Shown here piece after piece: positions 1 to 10,171 of a stretch of 64,000 nucleotides of DNA. Below the pieces are notes generated by a model, which did no database searches, was not told where the DNA came from, and worked only from the letters and a program-made list of their open reading frames with translations. The translations under genes were made by a program, and so were the position numbers. Numbering within the stretch: position 1 is the stretch's first letter; every line of letters starts with the position of its first letter. This DNA is from Axinella damicornis (taxonomy: Eukaryota > Porifera > Demospongiae > Axinellida > Axinellidae): the NCBI GenBank assembly GCA_963931865.1, contig OZ007509.1, forward strand, positions 6,402,882-6,466,881, read 5' to 3'.

Positions 1-1725
1 TTTCAGGATTTCAAATTGTTCATATTCCAACTCAGAGAATTTCCTCTTGCGAAATACTTCGCTTAGTGTATTTCTCTTGCCAGCACGAACTGTCTCCAAA
101 GTCCCGAATCCAGCCTCAGCAACAGCCTTCATGAAATCCTTGGCTTTTTCGACAGGATACTTTGACTTCCTGTTTGGTGATGCCGATGTTAGAGGCTTTG
201 GTGGCAATAGTCGTCGTCTCGATATGTCGGATGGGATGAGGGTTTCAGACTTGTCCAACAAAAACCGCTTGTGTACCTTTGGGTGATTCTGAAGGAGGTC
301 ACTGTCGAGGCATGATAGATTTTGGTCATCAGTCACAACCAACTCAGTTGGCATCAAACAGAATTTGTGTGAAATGAAATGGTTCATCACAACTTCTGCA
401 AACGCAACAGCATCCTCACCTACTTCCGTGCACCAATCTGATGGGCTAGCGGCAACTGCAGCCTGCTCAGTTGTGTAGATCTCCTGTGCCTCATCCACAG
501 CTTGGTTGAGAATGTGAATGACCATGGCAAGTCTAGCAAACTGTCCCCTTGCTTTGCTAAGAACTCCTCGGTGATTCTCGTCATCAAGTATTGCCAGCTT
601 ACGATCAACCAAAGCATCATGGTACAAGATGAACTTCCTCATGGCCTTGTCACTCAGGGTGTAGACTACATTGTTGGTGTGCTTGCTTCGAATTGTCCTG
701 AAGATTTTTGCAAGAGGTGGAAGAGTTGAGTCCATTGGTACCCTTAGGTCATTGTACTTGACGTCCACTTCTGGGGGACAGTTCACCATTTGGCGATCGT
801 TGAATCCGTCGATATCAGGTTTGGCTAGCATGTTCACAACAAAAGCAGGCTGGATATAGCCTGCCATGTTGAATGCCGTTTTGTGCAGCTTAGATGGACC
901 ATTCTTGTTCTTGAAATTGCGGGACCATGATCCACCATTGTACAGGTCGAGGAGTGTCGAGCGATCCAGAGTTGACCCAGAGTGCTTGTAGGCATCCAAT
1001 TGACCGTACATTACAGTCATCTCATCGTACAGTCCAAGCATTTGACTCTTGTTCTGAGTCATGATGTGGTGTAGGGCTTCCATGGAGAACTGTTGTACAA
1101 CAGGTGGTGGTCATCCACTCCTGTACAGCTTCCTGTTCAATTTCCTATGTATAAGCCAACAAAACATAGGTTGAATATGGATGGGTGCTGTGTTGTGCTA
1201 TATATATATCTAGCTATCCCTCTCAGCAGCAATTACAAAAGGGATTCTGACTAAAGTGCTATTTGTTGTCATCAATACAAAGTCTTATGAATTATTGCTC
1301 TGTAATTATGTAGACTTCAACCATTGCTGGATGTACACCAATATAATCTGCCATCATTTGGTTTGACTCAAACAGGTTTACTTATTATGGTGTGACAATT
1401 ACAAACACTGTAGCTACAACGTAACATGTATACCTCCACAGCTTTGATTAGCCTTTTCAGTGCAGCCGTCTTCTTCTCTCCCTTTCTCGCTGCTACCACG
1501 GTCCATATGATTGCTGGCTCGCTCCACTCTTCGTTTATTCGTAACGTTGAGTTCACTCCCATGAAGGATGCAGCAACCGTTAGCAGCGGGAAGAACATGA
1601 ACTCCTTGGGTGCACTGATAGCCTGCGCGTGTGCTTCTACTACTTGCTCTCCCCCACTCCAACCGAGTGCTTTGTGCAGCGGCTATTCTGCGTTTAATTT
1701 CAGGCGTCAGACTTAGCATGGCCAT
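1..1725 (-). pseudogene. DUF3987-domain protein (primase/helicase-associated family), partial, frameshifted
   Basis: An open frame on the minus strand runs from about 1083 off the left edge (about 360 codons) and continues upstream through two exons. Exon 1434-~1695 encodes a segment with a tryptophan-Glu-Pro (WSEP) motif and a degenerate nucleotide-binding-like loop (RKGEKKTAALKR). It ends at GAG|gtatac and joins in phase 0 to exon 1-1144 through the acceptor acatag|GAAATT. The next block has an L-Y-D-E motif, then NGGSWSR, GYIQP and DGFNDRQ, the order seen in the DUF3987 family. One extra base near 1105-1112 breaks the frame, and a second shift lies near 1690 between the only upstream ATG (1725) and the exon frame. 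DUF3987 proteins are best known from phages and plasmids beside primases; their activity is not established. The divergent KDZ transposase next door suggests a mobile-element cargo, which is my inference. Confidence 0.6.
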
Positions 1726-2019
1726 CCTTGCAGCAACCACTGTGGATTTTATGGCGTGTATTATAACTGTAAAAGTAAACATTGCAACCAGGGAAACTAT
1801 TTTCCCGGGCCGCTGTATTCAACCAATGGGTGGGGCTGGAATTAGCGGGAACATTTCACATAGCAACAGCGTTTAATACTGCGTTCAAAGTATAGTAGTA
1901 TTCAGTGAATGCCGTTACTAGGGGACTCGGTTTACCTGCGAATTTCAGCCTTGCCTCAACTGTCAACGTTTATACGTTCGTCTTTTGTGCAATTTCAAAG
2001 ACCTATAGCTAAGTCCGTT
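1726..2019. promoter_or_regulatory. short divergent intergenic region, candidate bidirectional promoter
   Basis: About 290 bases separate the first ATG of the minus-strand DUF3987 frame (1725) from the plus-strand MAEQ start (2020). I see no TATA box or clear factor site. The call rests only on the head-to-head layout of two transposon-type genes. An in-frame ATG at 1909 would shorten this gap if used. Confidence 0.3.
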
Positions 2020-4303
2020 ATGGCAGAGCAGCTTGAGAAGCGTACGAGTGCAAAAAGACAATGTAACGTGGAAACATCCACTGCCCCACCCGCGAAGCGA
2101 ACGGCAGGTTTTGTAATAGGACTCCTGCAGCTACAGGCACTGTGCTATGCACTTCGCCACTTTCACGAGAGGACACCAAAACGATGGGAACTAGTTGCAG
2201 ATCTCGTTTCACGGTCAACCATGCATTTGGACGGTTTGGGACATGACTTGATATTGAACACCCAGGAAGTTGGTGTGCAGTTCAAACCTGACTCATATAT
2301 CAGTGCAGAATTGCAACCAATCTACTGGACCATGGGTACCCAGCTGTACTGAAGTACATGTGCACCACTGAACCTTTGGAGAAACCATTGCTTGCTCACC
2401 CTGAACGAGACGCATTTAAACCACTTGTGCTTCTGCCACATGTTGCCACCTGCTGTGAAATGCCCGTCTTTGTCCGAAATCGACCATCCTTTCTGCTGGT
2501 ATACACCACTAAGGGAACACTCATCGCCGCTTGCTTCCATTCTGAATGCCGTTCACCAACCTGTGGTAAGAAGTACTTCTTGAGCCACTACACTGTCCCA
2601 ACGCTGGATGGACACACTGCTCAATACTACTGTGATCCCACAGACTGCAGTCAGCCATACTTCCAAGTATGTTTCAATAAACTAATGACTGTATAGATTA
2701 CATTGAATTGTTACGGAAGTGTCGATCCATAGGTCTGCATGGCAGATGTACTGCACACAGGAAGCAAACTCTAACTATAAATTACCAGACCCATAGCCAC
2801 TTGACAATTATAGTTTTGGTTTACCTAACCATGCAGGTGACTTCTCAAACTATATTTGAAAAGACACTACTCTTGGATGTGACTAACAACATTGCAGTCA
2901 GTGGTACATCCTTTGAGTCAAGAGCGGAGGTGTACAACTGCAACTTCGGCTCTACCGATCAGGAAAGGCTCTCCCATCTGACCCACTTTGCTCGTGATCA
3001 CATGTCACAGTGGCATCTCAATGAGCAGCGCATTGAGGATGGATGGTTCCTGTGGACACTGGTGAACATTTACCATCAAGAGTCTTTGCTACCAAGCACT
3101 GATTTCTTCACCTGTCGTAATCGTTCAAATCGCAAGGACATCGACACCCTCGCTGCAGAAGCATGGGAACACCTGTGTTCCAAGTCCAGTCCATGGATTC
3201 ACCACTCGTGTGGCAAGAAGGGATGTGCTCAAGGTATTGAATATGCTAACCCGTTACATCATTGATCATGTTAATGAAACAGAAAAGCCTGTACAAAGTA
3301 TTAATTAACATCTAGTATTAAACTAACCCATATAAAGTCATTGAGGCTTATATATGGAAGCTCACGACACCTACATCCATCTGTGGTACGTGTTGTAAGG
3401 CTTTAGGAAATGCATTCGTTGTGTTTATCTGTACTTTTGTGTGTAGGCTATGCTTCACTGGATGGTCTAGAGAAGATTTGTCGACCAATGTGTGCCCTTC
3501 CTAAGGAGCGAGCTGTTGCTGGCAGGAATCGTGAAACACGCTGTCTGAACATAACTCAGTGCTGTCCTAACACTCCTGTTATGGGAGGTCGGCACCAGAA
3601 ACCATCTAAGTTTTGTGCAGAACACTGCAACCTGGAGGAGAAAGACACTTCTAAGCAGCTCACAGGGCAACAAGTGCTATAGCAGAGCATTCCATTGTTT
3701 CCGAGAGAGAGGATGTACCACTTCCCGACAATGATGATGAATCATTGTTAACTGGGTGCAAGAAGGCTCAGAATATTCAAAGATTCCATGACAGAACAGC
3801 AGGAATACTGGCAGTGGTGCATCCTTGTCAATTTTGCTGAAATGTTCATGTGCGAGTCTCCGACCCAGGCATACATATTTCTGTTCAACACATTTGGCAG
3901 AAGTTTAGCAGACCTTAGCAGACTTCGCTTCCTTGGCTACGACAGAACATGCGATCTACATCCATTCCTTGGAGGTCTTGCAAGGAAAGGCTCTAGGGGA
4001 GCTCAGATCCTCTTGGACAATGTCAAGATGATGGTCGACCTCTGGCACTGTCAGAAACACAAGGAGGCAACATGCATGCCTCCTGACAACCCCGACTGCA
4101 AGTATCATCCACGTCTTCCACAGTTTTCAGAGATCCATGGAGTAAATACCGAGTGCGCTGAACAGGCTTTCAAATGGCTTGGGGGTAAATTCAAACACAA
4201 CTGCAGGAAAATGACCAGATCTCGTCTCTGCATCTACCTCTGGAAGGTGATTGACTGCCACAACAGACAAGTAGAAGAGAAGCTCCACCGTTCGAAGTCC
4301 TAA
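2020..4303 (+). pseudogene. KDZ-type transposase with CxC cysteine clusters, four exons, frameshifted
   Basis: Exons are 2020-2666, 2837-3233 and 3447-4303, with clean junctions CAA|gtatgt, atgcag|GTG and CAAG|gtattg...gtgtag|GC. The first two encode a cysteine/histidine cluster region with a YTTKG motif and CHSEC..C, like the CxC modules linked to KDZ (Kyakuja-Dileera-Zisupton) transposases. The third has DGLEKICRPMCALPK and a C-C-P cluster. The C-terminal part carries GYDRTC, LWHCQKH and NTECAEQAFKWL, which I read as the conserved Asp, Cys-His and Glu motifs of the catalytic core. Frameshifts near 2310, 3675 and 3822 mean this copy cannot make one protein without correction. Start 2020 (MAEQ) was chosen because the frame becomes lysine/arginine-rich and protein-like there; 1909 is an alternative. 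No flanking TIRs were found by eye. Confidence 0.6.
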
Positions 4304-4669
4304 AGGCATAACATACTGACTTATCCCCATCCAAACCTCACTATTATCATGGAGGATTAGAGACAGTATTACAACTCATATGATGCAGCACTGCTATGTA
4401 TATTACAGTTTGGAGCGTAAAGCGTTAACTTCAAATCACTAGAGCTTCGTCCCCTACTTGTGGTCTTGCCCCCCGACTAAGACCTTGACATTATAATTAT
4501 ACGAGTCATACAATATAATTGCACACAGTATAAAGTGTATAATTTGAAAGTTAGACACAAGTTATATTATACATTGTAAAAGTTACACGTTACACAACTT
4601 ATTTGTAAACAGCATTAAGTGTATTATGCATTACAAGAGTTATATAAGTTGAACATTAGACACACATAG
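4304..4669. other. AT-rich flank without a recognisable gene
   Basis: AT-rich spacer with repeated 'ttataca/gttacac' words. I see no coding exon, tRNA or clear repeat end here; it may hold the right end of the KDZ element. Confidence 0.3.
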
Positions 4670-7003
4670 AGGAGGACATTAGTGGACGAGGACACCGTGG
4701 GGCTGAAATGGGTTGAAATGCGGCGAAAAATTTTACACCTGGCCAAGCTCGAGTGCAAGCCAGCAATGGCTGATCTGCTGGAGCTCGCAGACAAGGACAT
4801 ACCTGATGGTAAGATAATTGCGTGATTATCTTAATTTGAAGCTGTAAACATGCAATGTCATGCCTACTATTAATTATGACTATGTTGATAGTTGATAGGA
4901 CTGAGTGACCCTGCGGGGCCGGGGTTGCGTAAACACTGCAAAACAAAAATTCATATGACTTCATCACCCCATGCATTCCGGTCACGATAAAAGCTGAACA
5001 TGCATCAGAACATTCAGTTCAGTGACACAAAACAAAACGAAAAATAATGTTAATATATCCAGTCAGATTGGATATAGACATTCACGGGTCAGTTAGTCAA
5101 CATACATTCCAACACTCACATCATGATAAACTCTGCTGTTTCAAATGGTTTCCTGCAGAGAACAAGAGTGGAATAGCTGTACTTCTTTTGGTGAAGCTGC
5201 TGGATAAAAGATACAAAGACGGAGGAGACAGTGTGCTTCACTTCTTGGAGGTGAGGTGTCTTTGCTGTATAAGTCTATCCAACACTTGTGCACATGTCCA
5301 TGCACAGGGGTTAAGGTTCCTCCCCATGCACTTAGCACTCCATTCCCAACTTCAACAATTTTGGTCTGGCTACTGCCATATATCAATCAGAATGTCTTTG
5401 CCAGTATCGCATGCAGAACATCATGTCACCCACTAAAATCATCCCCCCTCTACTCTCGCTCTCCTAGTGGTATTTGCATTAGCTGGATGCATGCTGCATG
5501 TCTCTACCCCCTCACTGCATTTGTGCAATTAAGTGAGGCCCCGCCCATGCATACTCTGAATCGCCTAGTCTCGTGCCCAGACCCTCCTCGCACGTGCGAA
5601 AAGAGGGTCTGGTTACACAAGTCCAAATCCTAGGGCTCGCTTCAGAATTTGAAAGCGACCAATGAAATTGCAAAGTGGTGTTTATTAGAATAATTTGGTA
5701 GCGGAGGAATGTAGTCATCAGCAATAATGGAGTCTCAGCTAAACGGTGTGTGTCAAGCGTCTTCGCGAAAGGTTCCCTGCTGAAGTAGTAAAAGCAGTGG
5801 TGTTGTTTGGAGTACAGGCATTAGGCTACGATGAACCCACGGAGGAACAAATGCACATTCTGCAAGCATTTTTTTGTTTGGAAGTGATGTTTCTCCTGTC
5901 TTCCTACCGGGAGTGGAAAGTATCTGTGCTATGCTGCCTTACCATCAGCTTTTGGATACCTACGATCTGTTGGAAGTCTTTCTGGCACACACAGTACTCG
6001 GCATCGGGCAGTCTTCTCTTGAAAGAAGGATCCATGAACTCGCCAACGAATCCCCGAACAGCTTCGTTTGTAACTTTGCATGGGTTGAGCTTTCTGCACT
6101 GTTTCACTGCTACAAGTATTATTTTGTCTCGCAGATGCTGCAGCGAATACATGCACGACTTTCAGCCATAATTTGGCCGTACTGTGTGTGATGATGAGAT
6201 TCATGTTTCATTTAACATTTTGCACCTACAATTACAAGGCTTAGGCACTGGGGCTAAGCCCAACAATTCTAGCTTGTGTAACCAGACCCTCTCCCGGGGG
6301 GTGGGGTCTGGGCACGAGACTATGAATCGCCAACAGTCTTGTGCCATTGCACCTTTTTGACACTGAATATAATTATAATGTGTTGCTATTTCTTAGAAGT
6401 GCATATCAACTGAAAGCTCCAGCTAGCTCAGAGTTGTAAAGTCAGTCAATTGGGTTGTGGGGATATTCTATTCTGATCGGCGGACATGTGGGTGAGGCTG
6501 TCTGGGGGGGGGGGGGGGGGGGGGTTCTGAGGGACAGCTGGTCCTCCCACACTCACCATTTACTTACACATGCATGTTCTTAAGTTCCCTAGAAACAATT
6601 GTCCAATTCACTAATTATAGATATAGTCATGCAATGTACACTAATCGTACAATAATTTATATTATGCTCCCATCTCACTCTCTCTACATAGGATGGAGAT
6701 AACCCTGACCCCAAAGCAGACAGCAAGACCTCCCCATACATTTTGGCTAACGGAGACGATCTGCTACATATCGCTCAATATTCGATTGTGGTTGAAAAGC
6801 AAGTGCTGTGCAGGCCACCTACCTTCACAAGAGCTGTGGTAAGTTTGTTCGCATCCTATTACATATTTGACATGGCCTATCCAAAAGAATGTGCTAACAG
6901 CCTTCTATACATGGAAAAAGCTCTCCTGAATCTATCGTCAACCGCCAAGATAACCAGCAGCGCGATCGCTGCTATCAGCACTATGGACAAACTTGATACA
7001 TAG
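4670..7003 (+). CDS. unrecognised three-exon protein, C-terminal part of a family seen in animal mobile-element-type genes
   Basis: Three exons join in frame: 4670-4808 (acatag|AGG ... GATG|gtaaga), 5159-5250 (cctgcag|AG ... GAG|gtgagg) and 6692-7003 (acatag|GAT ... TAG). The product is about 180 residues if the first exon is internal. The middle exon encodes a leucine-rich helix (AVLLLVKLLDKRYKDGG). The last carries SPYILANG followed by a hydrophobic stretch with YYIFDMAYPKECANSLLYME, a layout I associate with C-terminal regions of uncharacterised invertebrate proteins linked to transposon genes. An internal gtaagt at about 6840 could be a donor, but the frame stays open past it. No start exon was found. 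Function is unknown. A 757-bp TIR element sits in intron 2. Confidence 0.45.
5557..6331. mobile_element. TIR element of the TAGTCTCG palindrome family with 9-bp target-site duplication
   Basis: The element spans 5566-6322 (757 bp). Both ends start TAGTCTCGTGCCCAGACC, and about 60 bp of each end are inverted copies that run through GAGGGTCTGGTTACACAAG. Each end can itself fold into a hairpin. The flanks are identical 9-mers, TGAATCGCC, at 5557-5565 and 6323-6331. The interior holds a helicase-like fragment. It is the longest member of the family seen in the window. Confidence 0.8.
5750..5990 (+). pseudogene. RecQ/DEAD-like helicase fragment (Walker A), frameshifted
   Basis: A frame starting near 5750 encodes an Arg-rich helix, then an EEQMHILQAF motif resembling the helicase Q-motif region. 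After a one-base shift near 5885 it continues as CLPTGSGKYLCYAALPSAF, with the Walker A loop TGSGK at 5900-5920. The order Q-motif-like, short spacer, LPTGSGK-S/Y-LCY matches the start of RecQ-type superfamily 2 helicases. Only this N-terminal piece is recognisable; no DEAH box follows. It lies wholly inside the 757-bp TIR element, so it is probably captured or relict transposon coding sequence. Confidence 0.5.
6504..6524 (+). repeat. poly-G tract (about 21 G)
   Basis: Uninterrupted run of about 21 guanines in intron 2 of the 4670-7003 gene; one of five long G-runs on the plus strand of this window. Confidence 0.9.
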
Positions 7004-7354
7004 CTACTTATAGCTACTGCATGGCTCAGAAGCCAAACCTTGCGTATAATTTACTGCATATAGCTACTATGTATATATATACATAGCTGGGTCCATATCA
7101 TGCTTTCTTGTATATATGTTCTTTTTTTGTTTTAGCCTTTCCGCATAGCTTCTTGATATATGTATGTGTGTACTGTGCGACTTAATTGTTTATAATTTTA
7201 TTGACTTTTGAACAACCTGCATGGTGCTAGTTTAGATCCCGCAATTACTACACTAACTGGTGTTGTTCGACACCATTAAGAGGTGCCATTTGAGCACTCT
7301 CAGCTAGTGTTGTATAATCATGGGTTTGGAAGAGCACCCCTTCCTAGTGCTAAT

Positions 7355-8490
7355 TTAAATTCATGAGTGCTAAATTTACCCACGAAAGTGGTGTAATTCT
7401 AAGTGTTGAACTTACACCACTTAAAGGATGCCAATTTGGCACTATTAGCTGGAGTCACTTGTATAAGGACTTGGAACAACCCCCCTCTAGTGCTAATTTA
7501 AATCCTCCAGTGCTAAATCTACCCTTGAAGCTGCTGTATTTCTACACCACTTAAGTGTTAAACTTACTATCTTGGAAGTGTCAGTTCAACACTCAAACCT
7601 AGAGTCACTGAGTGGACACTTGAGGGACACCTGATTTGGGTGTTAAAGTAACCCCTTCCTAATGCTAATTCAAATCCTCCAGTGCTAAATCTACCCTTGA
7701 AGCGGGTGTATTTCTACACCACTTAAGTGTTAAACTTACTATCTTGGAAGTGCCAATTCAACACTAAAGTGTTAAACTTACTATCTTGGAAGTGTCAATT
7801 CAACACTCAAACCTAGAGTCACTTAGTGGACACTTGAGGGACACCTGATTTGGGTGTTAAAGTAACCCCTTCCTAGTGCTAATTCAAATCCTCCAGTGCT
7901 AAATCTACCCTTGAAGTGGGTGTATTTCTACACCACTTAAGTGTTAAACTTACTATCTTGGAAGTGCCAATTCAACACTAAAGTGTTAAACTTACTATCT
8001 TGGAAGTGTCAATTCAACACTCAAACCTAGAGTCACTGAGTGGACACTTGAGGGACACCTGATTTGGGTGTTAAAGTAACCCCTTCCTAGTGCTAATTCA
8101 AATCCTCCAGTGCTAAATCTACCCTTGAAGTGGGTGTATTTCTACACCACTTAAGTGTTAAACTTACTATCTTGGAAGTGTCAATTCAACACTAAAGTGT
8201 TAAACTTACCATCTTGGAAGTGTCAATTCAACACTCAAACCTAGAGTCACTGAGTGGACACTCGAGGGACACCTGATTTGGGTGTTAAAGTAACCCCTTC
8301 CTAGTGCTGATTCAAATCCTACAGTGCTAAATCTACCCTTGAAGCGGGTGTATTTCTACACCACTTGAGTGTTAAACTTACACCATTTTGGAGGTGTCAA
8401 TTCAACTCTCAAACCCAGAGTCACTGAGTGGACACTCAAGTAACACCTGATTTGGGTGTTAAACTTACACCCCATTTTTAACAGTGTACA
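7355..8490. repeat. tandem satellite, 214-bp period with 40-bp subrepeats
   Basis: The word TGTTAAAGTAACCCCTTCCT recurs at 7641, 7855, 8069 and 8283, an exact 214-bp spacing; a shorter 174-bp unit ends the array near 8457. Each unit contains two copies of a roughly 40-bp subrepeat (AAGTGTTAAACTTACTATC...). More diverged copies of the same words begin near 7300-7360. No coding potential. Confidence 0.9.
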
Positions 8491-8496
8491 AAGGTT

Positions 8497-8710
8497 CTGA
8501 CTAAACCTTCATGATCACTATCGTGCAGTGACCCAACCGTACAATTTTGTTGCTGAAATTCATCTTGCTAGTGGAGTTGTGAGTGCTTTTGTCTTCCCTT
8601 CAGCCGCCATTGCTCGAGCGCTCTCTTCAAGTTTCATTGCCACAAAGACTATGACCACCCAGCGAGTTGCAACCGGTTGCATCGCGGCTACCAGGAGTGC
8701 GGTTGCCCCT
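8497..8710. repeat. partial copy of a dimeric short repeat
   Basis: Diverged copy of the repeat described at 8757, with the shared 'ttctgactaaacc...atcgtgcagtgacccaaccg' start and the end 'ctaccaggagtgcggttgcccctcg'. Confidence 0.6.
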
Positions 8711-8712
8711 CG

Positions 8713-8746
8713 TAATATAATATAATATAATATAATATAATATAAT
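8713..8746. repeat. TAATA microsatellite
   Basis: About six to seven copies of a 5-bp TAATA/AATAT unit directly after the repeat end 'gttgcccctcg'; similar AT tails follow other copies (9230, 14128), as for retroposed short elements. Confidence 0.85.
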
Positions 8747-8756
8747 TAACTCGTTC

Positions 8757-9213
8757 GAGTGATAGGAATGGCCTACGAAGATTCTGACTACACCTTCTTG
8801 ATCGCTATCATGCACTGTCCCAACCGTACAATTTTGGAGCTGAAACTCACCTTGGTGGTGGAGATATGAGCGCTTTTGTCTCGCCGTGGCCGCCATTGCT
8901 CGAGCGCTCTCTTCAACTTCCGGTGGCAGTACCGTTCTTAGGAAAGGCACACGAAGATTCTGACCACACAGCCGTGATCGCTGTCGTTCACTGACGCTTA
9001 CATGCCAAAACTCACCGTGCTGGCTAAGTTGCGAGTGCTGTCTTGTCTTCCTTTTGGTCGCCATTGCTCGCGATCGACTGAGCGTGGTTGCCACGTGGCC
9101 TGTGCGTTAATTGGAACGAATTGCAATATTTAGCTTCGCTACGGCGAGTCGCAACGGGGTTGCAACGCGGCTACCAGGAGTGCGGTTGCCCCTCGTTACA
9201 CTCCTGGTAGGGG
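8757..9213. repeat. dimeric interspersed repeat, full copy
   Basis: A roughly 450-bp unit with two related halves, each holding 'agattctgacNacac..cgtgatcgct' and a later 'ccattgctcg' block. It ends in CTACCAGGAGTGCGGTTGCC followed by CCTCGT. The same unit recurs at 9270, 13232, 13815 and 14140. On the minus strand the halves read as short arginine-rich frames, but these shift between copies and look non-coding. Confidence 0.75.
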
Positions 9214-9269
9214 AAAAATTGTGCCGCGTAATTAATTAATTAATTAATGTAAATAATCAAACCTCATAG

Positions 9270-9722
9270 CTCGCAGGAAAGGTCTACTGAGATTCTGACT
9301 ACACCGTCGTGATCGCTATCATGCAGTTAGACAAACGTATAATAATTGTGCTGAAACTCACCTTGGTGGTGGAGATACAAGCGCTTTTGTCTCGCCGTGG
9401 CCGCCATTGCTAGAGCGCTCTCTCCGACTTCCGGTGGCAGTACCGTTCTTAGGAAAGGCACACAAAGATTCTGACCACACGGCCGTGATCGCTGTCGTTC
9501 ACTGACGGTTACATGCCAAAACTCACCGTGCTGGCTGAGTTGTGAGTGCTGTAATAATGTCTTGTCTTCCTTTTGGCCGCCATTGCTTGCGACCGACTGA
9601 GCGTGGTTGCCACGTGGCATGTGCGTTAATTGGAACTAACTGCGATACTTAGCGCTATAGCTTGCGCTACGGCGAGTCGCAGCCGGCGTTGCAGCGGCTA
9701 CCAGGAGTGCGGTTGCCCCTCG
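9270..9722. repeat. dimeric interspersed repeat, full copy
   Basis: Second full copy, same orientation as 8757-9213, again ending in the 'ccaggagtgcggttgcccctcg' signature. Just upstream (9199-9226) is the inverted form 'acactcctggtaggggaaaaattgtgccgcg', so the family may have short inverted ends. Confidence 0.75.
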
Positions 9723-10017
9723 GTACAGTCAAATATAATAGCTAGTGCATGCAAAAACCTTTAGCTAAAATAGTTAACTGTGACATGCTTACAGTGGTTC
9801 TGAGCTCTGGCTGCTTTGTCTCGCCGGCAAGTTGGTTGCAGTCATTGGCTCTGGTTTCCGAAGGTGGTCTGTAGGGCAGCTGTCCATCGCAACAAAAAAA
9901 GACAGACCTCAGGTATGATATGTCAACGTAGCTAGCTAGCTATAGCTATAATTATATCATGGCTTGGCAGTACCTTGCCTTTGATCGGTCGACGTCCACC
10001 TTTCTGTGCCATTGCGG

Positions 10018-10024
10018 TATAAAT
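10018..10024 (+). promoter_or_regulatory. TATA-box candidate
   Basis: TATAAAT at 10018-10024, about 150 bases upstream of the ATG at 10172 and about 60 upstream of an out-of-frame ATG pair at 10077. Position suits a promoter for the plus-strand finger/transposase gene; no functional evidence. Confidence 0.3.
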
Positions 10025-10171
10025 CCCTGCTCTTTCCACAACGCTTGATGGCCTGGATCATAGATCGGAGAGAAAGATGATGCATGCAGCTGTCCTTAAG
10101 GCATTACGATTGGCTGAACTGCTGCTTAGCAACACCGACCCGGCCGGCCGACGGTGGTGCAGTGAAGAGGA

